Shown here: positions 19,782 to 29,975 of the stretch, one piece after another | Layout of the letters: the number at the start of each line of letters is the position of its first letter | Position numbering within the stretch: the first letter of the stretch is position 1 | Origin: Chelydra serpentina | Taxonomy: Eukaryota > Chordata > Testudines > Chelydridae | Direction of reading: 5' to 3' | Length of the DNA stretch: 64,000 nt | Assembly: GCA_037349315.1 (NCBI GenBank) | Contig: JBAIAC010000030.1 | Span: forward strand, 10,871,501 to 10,935,500 | The notes under the pieces: generated by a model | Told to the model about the DNA's origin: nothing | Databases searched by the model: none | The model's input: only the letters and a program-made list of their open reading frames with translations | Made by a program: the position numbers and the translations under genes

Positions 19782-20117
19782 CAGGGGTGGGCAGCCTGCG
19801 GGCCACACACGGCCCATCAGGATAATCCGCTGGAGGGTCGTGAGACAGTTTCTTTACATTGACTGTCCTCAGGCATGGTCGTGCGCAGCTCGCAGTGGCT
19901 GCAGTTCACCGTTCCCGGCCAATGGGAGCTGCGGGAAGCGGTGGCCAGCATGTCCCTGTGGCCCGTGGCTTCCTGCAGCTCCTATTGGCCTGAATCCGCA
20001 AACCGCAGCCACTGGGAGCTGTGGGCAGCTGTGCCTGCAGACGGTCAATGTAAACAAATGGTCTCGTGGCCCGCCAGCAGATTACCCTGACACAGCAGTG
20101 GTGGGCAACCTGCGGCC
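19782..20117. mobile_element. GC-rich hAT-type MITE with long inverted repeats and a rearranged right tip
   Basis: It begins CAGGGGTGGGCAGCCTGCGG, typical of hAT-like MITEs. Long imperfect inverted arms follow: GAGACAGTTTCTTTACATTGAC (19843 on) matches inverted GGTCAATGTAAACAAATGGTCTC (20043 on), and the centre is a further palindrome around GGGAGCTGCGGGAAGC. The last 22 bases (20096-20117) read in the same direction as the left tip instead of inverted, so the right terminus seems flipped. TAAGT occurs on both sides as a possible partial target duplication. Open frames here on both strands are products of the palindrome. Confidence 0.65.
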
Positions 20118-20209
20118 TAAGTAGTCCCACTGAAGTCAGTGGAACTTAGACATATATGCTTGTGTTTAAATATCTTGCTGAATTGGGACCTACATTACTG
20201 CCTACTCCT

Positions 20210-20430
20210 CAGTGTTGGCTCAAAGAGTTCTGTGGCACCTTATAGACTAACAGACGTATTGGAGTATAAGCTTTTGTGGGTGAATACCCACTTCTTCAGA
20301 TGCATGCAGTGGAAAGCTTATGCTCCAATACGTCTGTTAGTCTGTAAGGTGCCACAGAACTCTTTGTCACTTCTAGACAAAGATCCAGACTAACACGGCT
20401 ACCCCTCTGATACTTGACAGTGTTGGCTCA
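20210..20430. mobile_element. Palindromic Penelope-like 3'-end insertion with perfect 13-bp TSD
   Basis: CAGTGTTGGCTCA occurs exactly at 20210-20222 and 20418-20430. Inside, 20221-20273 is inverted at 20314-20366 with few mismatches. The right side then continues into the full tail (GATCCAGACTAACACGGC ... CCTCTGATACTT), whereas the left arm is truncated. The hammerhead-like core lies on the minus strand of the left arm and spacer but has AAAA in place of GAAA. The TSD shows that the inverted structure was inserted as one unit. Confidence 0.75.
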
Positions 20431-20664
20431 GTTACTCTGACCGTTGTATAGGGTGAGAGAGGTGGAGCCAAGACTCCTTCCACTTCCCAGTCCTACCAGC
20501 ATGCCAGCTCCAGGGAGGAAGTAGCCATGCTTACTCCAGTGTACCCAGATTCAAGGTCCAGATAGGCCACTTACGGGTGAAAGGAGGCAGCAGAGGGAGG
20601 GGAATTATTTCGTGTCTGTGTGTGTAGTCCAAGTCAGAATCTAGCTCCAAGTGACAGTGGTCTC

Positions 20665-20687
20665 AAAAAAAAAAAAAAAAAAAAAAA
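20665..20687 (+). repeat. Poly(A) run
   Basis: 23 consecutive A residues. It could be the tail of a retroposed sequence, but no retroposon is recognised immediately upstream. Confidence 0.9.
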
Positions 20688-20834
20688 GTGTCAAAGGCCA
20701 GAATCTGTGGCAGCCATTTTATACCACATGTAAATATAACTGGTTGGTTATACCATTGACAGTGATACCCAGTACATTTTGGGACTTGTTTACTGCAGGA
20801 ATTACACAGTACATGTATCTGCTAGATGTATTTT

Positions 20835-20995
20835 GTCACATTAGAAAGGAAAAAGGGCTTCACTGAAGCTCTATGCTAATTGCTAAAGAGCTTCTGGACC
20901 CACTGTTTGTACCAGCCCAGATTGTTCCTGGTGTCTGTTGTCAGCTCTGAATTGCTGTACAGCCTCTTCTTATCTTTCTGTTTAAGATTAAGTTC
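20835..20995 (+). repeat. Unclassified dispersed repeat, copy B
   Basis: It matches 18890-19080 in the same order and strand: AAAAGGGCTTCACTGAAGC, ATTGTTCCTGGTGTCTGTTG and GAATTGCTGTACAGCC. A 60-bp-spaced direct repeat of TGTGAATTTACTGTT (21043 and 21100 region) follows downstream. Confidence 0.5.
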
Positions 20996-23514
20996 AAATT
21001 CAAAGTCAGACTAGGGGAGAGGTCCTTGTCCACTATCTTATGTGAATTTACTGTTCGCTCCTTAGCCTCTCTATACACAAACACGCAAACAATCCTCATG
21101 TGAATTTACTGTTGGCTCCAGCCCCTGCAGAACATGCAGATCAGAGAGCAATGGAACAACTTCAAACCAAAAATAGTGTTGTATTTTATCAATAATATCC
21201 ATAGTGGTAGACCTTCACACCCAAAAGGCCCCAAGATTGTCTACTGCTTCCATCAATGGAGGGAGCAGATATAACCTCTGCCTATTCATCCTAAGTGCTT
21301 CCTCCTATTGAGTAGCATCCTCTCCAGGGATTCAGATTAAGCACCAGCCAGATCATTTTCAAGGGTCCCTATCTGTGTTAGTCAACATGTAAGTAAGGAA
21401 ACTGCAGTCACTGGGTCAAATGATAGATTTGGAGCTAGTGTCATTTGGATACTGATGGCATGAGATAGAAGGGTACTTAACCGTGTATCTACTGTAAAGT
21501 GATGATTTGTTGTGCAAGTGCCTCACTCCAACATTTTAAAGGGAGAATTAAACTTTGTGCTGCTTTTTATTTCCCTTTGTTTACAAATCAAAATAACCTG
21601 CAACCCAGCCAACTTTCACTGAATCAATATACTCAACCAGTGCAGAAATGCATTTTGTAGCCTCATGCAAGAAGAATTTAACATTTGTTCCTGAATAGAG
21701 TCAACAGTAGGAAAGATGTCTGGCTATGTTGAAAGGGGGTTTTTTGTTTAGCAAAACAATATTCTTTGTCAATAAGACAATAAAAACACATTCCCTTTAT
21801 ATTTTGGGTGTATGTCTAGCTTATATAGTAATGCAAGCTTAAATGTATTCAAGCTTTTGCATAACTTGCTGGCTTTTTCTCAAATAAGTAGGTTTGAAAC
21901 TGATTCAAAGGTTCTTTGTGCAGTAATATAAACTGGTGATGTACTGATGACATTGCACACACTTCACTTTTGTGAAAGAGCAGAATCAATTATTTTTCTT
22001 TCCACAAAATGAATCACCAAGACCTAACCTAAGCAGGATCTTTCCTGACTTATGCAGAAACATTAGATTAGTCAGTGTTTTTCCAAAGGTGGCATTTATG
22101 ATTCAGATTTTCTATGAGCTGATTCATTGTTTCTGAAACATTAAGTTAACCCAACAATCTGGTTTCTAATTGACATAATTAATGAAGAATGCAGATCTAA
22201 AAATTCATTGTTCGTATTGAGCTGCTTCAGTGAGTGAAGAACTGTCTTGGACAATGGACGCCAGCTGTGCTTGTGAGCTCAAGTAGTTCAAACTGGAAAA
22301 ACTAATGGAGTGACACAATGATCCATATTATATCAGATTTCGTTACCTTTTCTATTATTACTTTGGAGAGAGAATCCGTGAGCATGATTCAGTTAGTGGC
22401 ACATGAGGCTACTAAACAGCTTTCCTATTATTCCTGAATTCCTGTTCTCTGTCACAGCTTGTAATTCTGCTCAGTGGTGACACTGCAATGCAATAGTAAA
22501 CAGGTTAGAAATTGTAGGGGAGATTCACTCTTGTGCAGAAAACCATCATAACCTGTCTGCACCAGTTAAACTCCATAAAGTGCTGTGCCAGAGGCACTTG
22601 GAAGAAGGAATCATTCATGGGATGCTGAATCATTGATACTTCAGCAGAGGGGCCAGTTCAACACTCTTCCAATTATCTGTGAGTCAGTTACACCAACCTC
22701 CACTCATTCACTCCATGTGTAATTTACAGATTATTTGCATTGCTTCTGAATGTGGTTTATTGTCTCCTAGTTTCATTAAGATATTTTACGATCATCTATT
22801 TCTTTTCTTTATTTTCCCGTTCTGCCTTAGTGGTTTAGCATCTGGGGAAATTACCATAATTCCTTGATATATCCAACAAATCTTTTGGTCTCCCCCCCCC
22901 CCCATGCAATATCATCTTAGAATCACTATTTTTCATTAGCCTCCTTTCCAATCGTCTAAACAGTTCTTTTTAGACCTCCCAGAAAATTAGTTTAACTATT
23001 CACCTGCAATTCACCCATCTGCTCCCCAAAGTTTTAACTATATATTTTTTTAAATAAATCTTTTTGGTTGCAGCAGAGGCAAATATTTATCCTTAAGTAT
23101 GATCATGTCTAATTGTGCCCTTTTACTTTCAGGGATTTTTTTTCTTGTAAGAAAGCAGTAGTACTGCAAAAAAGCAATATTTCCTCAAAAAAGGCAATTT
23201 TAAAATTTTATTTTAAATTTAAACATCTATAAAAACACTAATACTAAAGCTCTAGGCACCCTAACAATTAGACTTAGTCAAATAGTGATAACCCCCAACT
23301 AGAATACATATAATCATATACTGGAAACAAATTAACTCAGCCAGCCAATAAGTCAAACCAATAGAAAACCCTTTTCATTGCTAGGAATATAATATACCCT
23401 CTACTTTTACCAAGAAGCCTATCAAACAAAGTTATGAGAGATAATATTTGGTGTTCTGCTTGGAGAGAACTAAATCATTTCATCATTTGCCTTGACTTTT
23501 TGTGTCTTATGAAG
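20996..23514. other. AT-rich DNA without a recognised feature
   Basis: Apart from the short direct repeat near 21040-21120 and a C run near 22893-22904, no gene or repeat is recognised. Confidence 0.4.
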
Positions 23515-23765
23515 ATTGGGTTAAGGGGCAAGGGATTTCCGTGCAGAAAATCTCCAGATGGATTACTTCCTGCATTACGGCAGCATTTGGAGTAGCTCAG
23601 TCTACACCTCCACAAAGATTGGTGGCTCATTCGATGAGGACCTAGGCAGCTTCAGTCGTGTTCCTCGATGATGTTTCTATATTGGACGTTTGCTGAACAG
23701 CCACCTAGTCTTCAGTGCCTATTTTTATCAAGTATTATGCTATTATGACTGCGTCTAAATCAGAT
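23515..23765 (+). pseudogene. Decayed DIRS tyrosine recombinase C-terminus
   Basis: Short in-frame matches to the last 100 codons of the 10487-13543 ORF are visible: the region before HxxR, an HSMR tetrapeptide for HSTR, and a stretch corresponding to the W...Y end. They are interrupted by several stops. The arginine-containing upstream half of the domain is missing. It cannot encode a recombinase. Confidence 0.65.
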
Positions 23766-24150
23766 GCAAACTTTTGAAAGGTATTTCTGCAATCACTTTT
23801 TAGGTAGATTCCAAGCCTCGCCCCACCTATTTCAGTTACTGCTTGTGAATCAAATGTGTGGAATAAACATCTGCAACCACTCAAAGAAGAAAAAATGGTT
23901 ATTTACCTGCACTGTAACTGTTCTTTGAGATGAGGATGCAGACACGTATTACATGACCCACCCTCCATCTCCTCTAGTGCTGCCCTGATATACCCATAGG
24001 AGTAGCTATGGGGCCAAAGGGTCTGAGCATCATTCTGAAGGGTACAACTAAGCAAAATTTTCTGACTTTGGTGCACTGGGTTGCACACCTGACTGGAATA
24101 TATGTCTGAACCCGCATCTCGAAGAACAACAGGTAAGTAACCATGGTGTG
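23515..24150 (+). mobile_element. Old, 5'-truncated DIRS right end (recombinase tail, ICR, right ITR)
   Basis: The segment at 23530-23760 still shows decayed recombinase C-terminal codons: AGAAAATCTCCAGATGGATT corresponds to QRISSWI of the young element, and an HSMR-like HxxR follows, with stops in between. At 23877-23951, CACTCAAAGAAGAA ... GGTTATTTACC ... TTCTTTGAGATG matches the young element's internal complementary region. At 24091-24144, CCTGACTGGAATATATG ... CATCTCGAAGAAC ... GGTAAGTAACC matches its right tip. Many substitutions and deletions and loss of everything upstream mark it as an older insertion of a related subfamily. Confidence 0.8.
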
Positions 24151-24326
24151 TGTGTGTGGGGAGGGTTAATATAATTTTGTTTATTTTTTAAAACAAAAGC
24201 AAACAAAAACAGTATTTCCAGCATGTTAAACCATATTGACACCATGTATTGGTAATCAGCAGAGTGTGATCCCAAGATGTTTGAAACCACAGCACAGATT
24301 TCTACCACTTGAGATAAAGGAGTTAC

Positions 24327-24531
24327 TGGTAGGATCAGTATCAGGGGGTAGCCATGTTAGTCTGTATCCACAAAAACAACAAGGAGTCCAGTGGCACTTT
24401 AAAGACTAACATTTATTTGGGCATAAGCTTTTGTGGGTAAAAAACCCACTTCTTTTTACCCACGAAAGCTTATGCCCAAATAAATCTTAGTCTTTAAGGT
24501 GCCACCGGACTCCTTGTTGTTTTGGTAGGAT
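24327..24531. mobile_element. Palindromic Penelope-like 3'-end insertion with 9-bp TSD
   Basis: TGGTAGGAT flanks the unit exactly (24327-24335 and 24523-24531). The left side carries the complete tail (AGTATCAGGGGGTAGCC) followed by GTCCAGTGGCACTTTAAAG. The right arm repeats this inverted (CTTTAAGGTGCCACCGGAC) and stops early. The centre contains two GTGGGTAAAAAACCCAC-type halves of the hammerhead-like stem II. Sequence differences from the 15.7, 20.2 and 29.8 kb copies show that it is an independent insertion. Confidence 0.7.
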
Positions 24532-25146
24532 TAGGTTGTTATCCTGTTTGTTGACCAACATGTTGAGGGGAACATGATGCACACTTTTCCAGTGACTTGC
24601 ACAATGATATGCTACCACCACAAGAATGTTGGGACTCCAGGAATTTTGCTCCAATTTTGGCTCTGAAGGAGAGTGTAATCTAGTAGCTAGTGACAGTACA
24701 GCCAAACTCCTAGACTTGGAACATTTATTCTGAAAGGTAGTGTGGCTATGTGGGTGAAACTTGGGTCAGTCATATTAGAGACTTGGGTTCTTGCACTGTC
24801 AGAAATGACCTTGTGCAAACCTCTTGCATACCCACCGGAAATTGGAGGGAATTCTATTTTCCCATTTCATAATGAATAGGTATGAGGTCTTCTCAATAAT
24901 AAGGACTTTGAAGTACACAGAATTATTAAGAACAGGCAGAGGAAGCACTGACACTAGAACTCATGGTTTCCTATGCTCTACACCTTTTTCTAGGCCAAAG
25001 GGATGGCTATTGCAATGGCTGTGTTCAGTCCAGAGCTCTAGCTCTGTGTCTACCATGGAAGAGGCTCATTGAGATCAGGGAGCATACTCAGTTCTCAGTT
25101 CAGCAAAGCACTAAAGCATATTCATAACTCTGCAAGAAAGCAATTA
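24532..25146. other. DNA without a recognised feature
   Basis: Nothing supported is seen between the palindromic insertion and the CR1 copy. Confidence 0.4.
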
Positions 25147-25441
25147 ATAGAATCATAGAATATCAGGGTGGGGATGGACCTCAGGAGGGCATCTAGTCCA
25201 ACCCCCTGCTCAAAGCAGGACCAATTCTCAACTAAATCATCCCAGCCAGGGCTTTGTCAAGCCTGACCTTAAAAACCTCTAAGGATGGAGATTTCACCAC
25301 CTCCCTAGGTAACCCATTCCAGTGCTTCACCACCCTCCTAGTGAAATAGTGTTTCCTAATATCCAACCTAGACCTCCCCCACTGCAACTTAAGCATGTAA
25401 TTAACTTCAAATAAATACGTAAGTCCAATTGAAGCTTGCAC
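25147..25441 (-). mobile_element. CR1 LINE 3' end, antisense
   Basis: It starts with AATAGAATCATAGAATATCA, the reverse complement of a CR1 tail. On the minus strand the frame ending at 25232 reads ...[13 protein letters not shown] and [18 protein letters not shown], the characteristic end of the CR1 ORF2 protein. This copy is less decayed than the one at 1065-1910. Confidence 0.88.
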
Positions 25442-27879
25442 AGGGCCTACCCATGCTGACTAGTCTCTCACTCTGGTGAACATTAAATTTTACCCAATTA
25501 AAATAAAAATCTTTGAAATAATGGATGTGCAGGTGGATAAACCACTAGGTGGTTTTTTAAATTGGACTATGTAAATGTTGCTGATGTGCAGACTTGTAGT
25601 GTATAACTTAAGAGCCAAGGATATTTCTTAAGTATTTCACGTTTCAGACACATACAGCGAATGATACATACACTTTCCAGTATGGCAAAAAGGTTTACAA
25701 GCAGCTGAGTCAAATGACCTATTATCTAACAATGCGTTAAGTTTCATTTTGCAGGCAAGCAAAGTGCTTTTGAGACACTTACATCCATGCAGTAAAAAAA
25801 GACACTGAAAAATGTTTTATAGCATGGGTCAATGGTTATCAAATTTAGGTTGCTAATATTTCTTAGTGAGATGAACATTTTCTTTTAGTAAGAACTAGCT
25901 GGCCTGCATGACTGTAGTGGCATGTGTTCTCCTGGTATATATTGAAACTGGATTTACAGTTATAAATATGGTGTGCATTTTATCTTGTATATTTATGCCT
26001 TGATCATGTAAACACTTATGTGCTTAAATGTACTTGCCTGAGTAGTCCCACTGAGTTCAATAATTATAGTTTTGTATCAGTATTTTCATGTTTGCTGCCT
26101 TGATTAGCAAGTTTTACAACATGGGGTTATATGAATTATATAGACATTTAATTATTGTATGTGCCTTAATATTAAATCCAGTTCTTATACTACAGTAAGT
26201 AGCCAATTTTTTTGAAATATAACTTCAAAGAATACAACTTACTTTCCTAAATTATGGTATGTACATTTGGTTCTTAATGAATCACTACTAGTAAGACTGA
26301 CTATCATATTGATGCTCTCCAAGAAGATTGAATTGTTATATATTACACTTAACAGAAGATCACTCTCCATATACCAAATAATCTGTCTCTCTCCCTCTCC
26401 CACTATTATTATCCCTTATTCAAATCCTTCCTAAAATAAAATTCTCCCATTAAGCCTTTCAAAAATTTCCTTCAAGATTGAACCTTCAGTTTATCACCTG
26501 ATCTTGAACATGGACATCTGTTCCTAATCTAGGTTATAAATTCTCTGGGGCATAGGCTGTCTTCCTTTGTGCAGATCTGAGCACACTTACAACACATAAT
26601 GAAAATAATAATAATAACAATAAAGATTATTTTCTAAGGAAAATGGTATTATATAATGATTTATCTTTATTTATTTTACAAGGTAAAACAATTCATCTTT
26701 ATTACAGATAGGTGCCAACAAAAGAGTCTTTAATGTCACTTTTGATTTATAGGACCACAAAGAAAATTCTTATGCTATACATTTAAAATCCATTATCTGG
26801 AATCGTCTCAGGAACAGGTTTAACAAATTCCATCTAGGACTGGGATCCTGTATACCAGGTTTCAGATTGCAAGACATTTTTATCCTAAAATTATAAATCC
26901 CTGAAAAATAGGGACATTAAAGAATATGCAACAGATCATTAACTGTGGACGTGCTATCAAGCATAACTATAATGACATACAGTACTTGCATTTTTGAAAG
27001 AGTCATATAATTATATATTAAAATTAGGTGTGGTAGTCGTCTATTCCAGGCAGAGTTGTAACTCAGGATTAAAAAGAAGAAAAATATTTGTCTCCGTTAT
27101 GTAGCTGGAGAGTTAACAGACGACGATGAAGGATAAGAATTACATTTTGCAAATTAGCATTACATTTTTATCATCTTTAAAAGCTGAAAACTTAAATAAG
27201 TAACTAGATTATCAGAAATGTATGAACAATTATTTCTGCTTAAGAATTTAAATTAAGGCATTGAATTTTTGCAATTCCTTCAGCAAACAATCTATTGCGA
27301 GTTGTGTATTTGTCTAACCTGCTTTGTTAAAGAGATTGGAAAAAAGCTGAAACATTTGAGTTCACAAAAATGCTTGCCTTTCTGTCATATTTGGTGCCCT
27401 GCCCCCAAAATGCCTCCCACTTACAGCCCTATTCTCCACTACTCTAAAGCAGAGCTTCACCAGCTTTGTCCTATGCTACTTGGTCCCCAGGGTGTGGCAC
27501 ATGCTTACTGTAGCCTGTGCATCTGGCATGCTCCTGAATGCACACTAACATCCAGAATGAAGAAACATCAATTCTCCCCAATCCATGTCTTATCTGGAAG
27601 TAACAGCCGCAGGAAATAAAAAGCCAGCACCCATAAAGCGGATCAGTAGACATCTGCGGTCTGACCTCTCAAATGTATCTCATGTCACTGTATCAAGCTA
27701 CATGTTCCTGCTGCATGAAGTGGGGAGAGGGTGATCCCCATCAAAATACCTCTAATGTGATAAATTCAAGTGTCATCTGCTTCACCACACTCTCTTTCAG
27801 ACTGAATATGCTAAAGCATATATGTTTCCTCTCAACTAATTAGCCTCTTAAGATTGGTCTATACACCTGGACCATCATG
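25442..27879. other. AT-rich DNA, with an old amniote repeat at about 26400-26630
   Basis: The subregion 26520-26630 (AAATTCTCTGGGGCATAGGCTGTC ... AATAATAATAACAATAAAG) resembles the conserved 3' end of an ancient amniote interspersed repeat, with an AATAAT-rich tail. The rest holds no supported feature. Confidence 0.35.
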
Positions 27880-28057
27880 TTTCTCTGACTGTATATATAT
27901 CTGTCTGAAGAATAATTTCATTCCACGCATCCGATGAAGTGGGTACTAACCCACGAAAGCTTATGCTGAAATAAATTTGTTAGTCTCTAAGGTGCTACAA
28001 GTTTTTCTTTCTTATTTTCATTTTGCTGACACAGACTAACACGGCTACTACACTTAA
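27880..28057 (+). mobile_element. Single-orientation Penelope-like 3' end with hammerhead-like core
   Basis: In contrast to the palindromic copies this is one-sided: GCATCCGATGAAGTGGG ... CCCACGAAAGCTTATGC ... TTTGTTAGTCTCTAAGG ... CAGACTAACACGGCTAC. The core at 27931-27967 has CCGATGA (one change from CUGAUGA), stem GTGGGT/ACCCAC (27939-27954), GAAA (27955-27958) and a GC-TTAT-GC hairpin. The left limit is approximate. Confidence 0.6.
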
Positions 28058-28429
28058 ACCTATGCTAAAGCTGTTTGCGTGGCGGTTTTGTCTCTAATCA
28101 GTTGCCTAGCCTCTAGACCACATTCTCCTTCCAGCACCAGGATTAGAAACCAGGATTCCCAATCGCCAACATTCTACTACTGTATCCCGATTGTGAAACT
28201 ACTGGCAATGTGTATGTTGCATCCCGTTCTAGTAACTGATCCTCTCAGATGTGGTGAATAAATAAATAAAATTCAAGCCACGTTGGCTAGCAGGGAAAGG
28301 GAGAGAAGGGAGATCTTAATGCACATATTTGATAGTACTGAGAGGTGGTCAGACCCCATGGTCCTGGGAGCGATGTAAGTACCTGGTTCACCATCTCTTT
28401 GGAACATAATATTTAACTCTCATGGAGGC

Positions 28430-28615
28430 CAACAACAGGATTCAAAACACTTTGCAAAGGTAGGTAAGTATCATCTCCATTTTAGAGATGGAGAAACAAA
28501 GAATTAGAAAGGGTAAGTGATTTGCTCAGTGGCACATACACAGTGAGCAGATTTGTCAGGATGTCGGATTCCTGTTTCTGTCATCTAACTACTAGATCAT
28601 TTTGCCTTTCTTGGT
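28430..28615 (+). repeat. MIR/CORE-type ancient SINE fragment
   Basis: CATCTCCATTTTAGAGATGGAGAAAC ... AAGTGATTTGCTCAGTGGCAC ... CTAACTACTAGATCATTTTGCC follows the order of the well-known MIR 3' half. It is diverged. Confidence 0.6.
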
Positions 28616-29286
28616 GCTAACTTTAACACAGCGTTATTAAACGATAAATATGTAGTACCCTGCCTCTGATGGGGAAAAAAGTTGGATTAATATTATTCTC
28701 ATTGCAGATAGTTTCTGGTCTGTGCAGTGGTGTAAGAATTGGGGAGACAGCATAAGAAGCCTATTTCCTTATGTGTATATGTAGCCCTCTCTGCAGCACT
28801 TACTGACTTCCTGCTGATCTCCACTGTTGTCTTTAGCAATTCCACTCTCTGCTGCTTTCTCATTTTAAACTGCATCTCTCTTCATTATATATGGAAGATG
28901 GGGTCTTGAGCACTTTTGAAATCAACATTATTATTTAGCTGCCTTAATATGGATTTAGGATCCTAGCCCATTTGAAAAAGAAACTTGGCAAAGGTTTTGA
29001 AAGCAATATTCACTTTTTGAATTACATCACTTTTGCTCACATAATCTTTCAATGTTCCTGCTAAATTAGGTTTTGCATTTCATTTTCTTGAGGGGATGGG
29101 TGAAGGTAAAAATGGGGGGGGGGGGAGGGGAAAGAACTGGGTGAAATAAAATTGAGGTACCCTTGGCAGATGCAAGAAGTCTCAGGTGAAATGTCCTTAG
29201 CAAACTCCTCATTAATGGAGGCATCTTCGCTGCAAAATTTGTTGCATCAGTCACCCTTTTTTCTCCACACTCAACAATCTAAACCA

Positions 29287-29295
<9 letters not shown>
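28616..29295. other. DNA without a recognised feature
   Basis: It contains a G run near 29113-29125. No gene or repeat is supported. Confidence 0.4.
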
Positions 29296-29363
<68 letters not shown>

Positions 29364-29364
29364 A
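29296..29364 (+). repeat. (CA)n microsatellite
   Basis: An uninterrupted CA dinucleotide tract of about 34 units. It is preceded by a short CT tract. Confidence 0.97.
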
Positions 29365-29718
29365 CCAATATAAAATTAAATGGTTTCTAGTGTCAATCAT
29401 TCTTACTTATGGAGTGCAAAATAATTTGAATTGGAACATGTGGGAAATGTATCTTGTTTCACACTTACATCATCCAAAAACGACTAACCGCTCTTGCTCC
29501 AATTTTTCCAAACAATTCCCTTTGAATCAGAGACAAAGTCTGAAAAAACTCGGCCCCAAAAAAATGTTAAAGTTCTCAGTAAAATAGATTGGAAATAAAC
29601 TTTAAGCATAATATTTTTTGCTATATATGCAAATAATTTTGTAGAGTTTTTGTATTAAATTTTAAGGGCACGTACTTTGGGTGAAATTTAATAAGATTTT
29701 TTGTAATCGTAGTGTATT

Positions 29719-29975
29719 TATAAATAGTAGAAGCGACAAAGGGTCCTGTGGCACCTTATAGACTAACAGAGGTATTGAAGCATAAGCTTTCGTGGGTGAA
29801 TACCCACTTCTTCGGATGCAAGCAGTGGAAAACTGCTTGCATCCGAAGAAGTGGGTATTCACCCACGAAAGCTTATGCTTCAATACCTCTGTTAGTCTAT
29901 AAGGTGCCACAGGACCCTTTGTCGCTTCTACAGATCCAGACTAACATGGCTACCCCTCTGATACTATAAATAGTA
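29719..29975. mobile_element. Perfectly palindromic Penelope-like 3'-end insertion with 11-bp TSD
   Basis: Bases 29727-29826 are an exact reverse complement of 29832-29931 (100 of 100), around a GGAAA loop. The right side extends into the full tail (CAGATCCAGACTAACATGGC...CCTCTGATAC). The unit is flanked by TATAAATAGTA at 29719-29729 and 29965-29975. Near-identical frames on opposite strands (29662-29910 and 29748-29969) are a consequence of the palindrome and are not genes. Confidence 0.8.

Noticed and set aside
19840..20130. Overlapping frames of 62-94 codons on both strands
   Set aside because: They fall inside the palindromic GC-rich MITE.
29296..29364. Possible CRISPR-like or tandem array
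   Set aside because: It is a plain CA dinucleotide microsatellite; no spacer structure.
29662..29969. Near-identical 73-82-codon proteins on both strands
   Set aside because: They arise because the underlying repeat is a perfect palindrome; neither frame is a gene.
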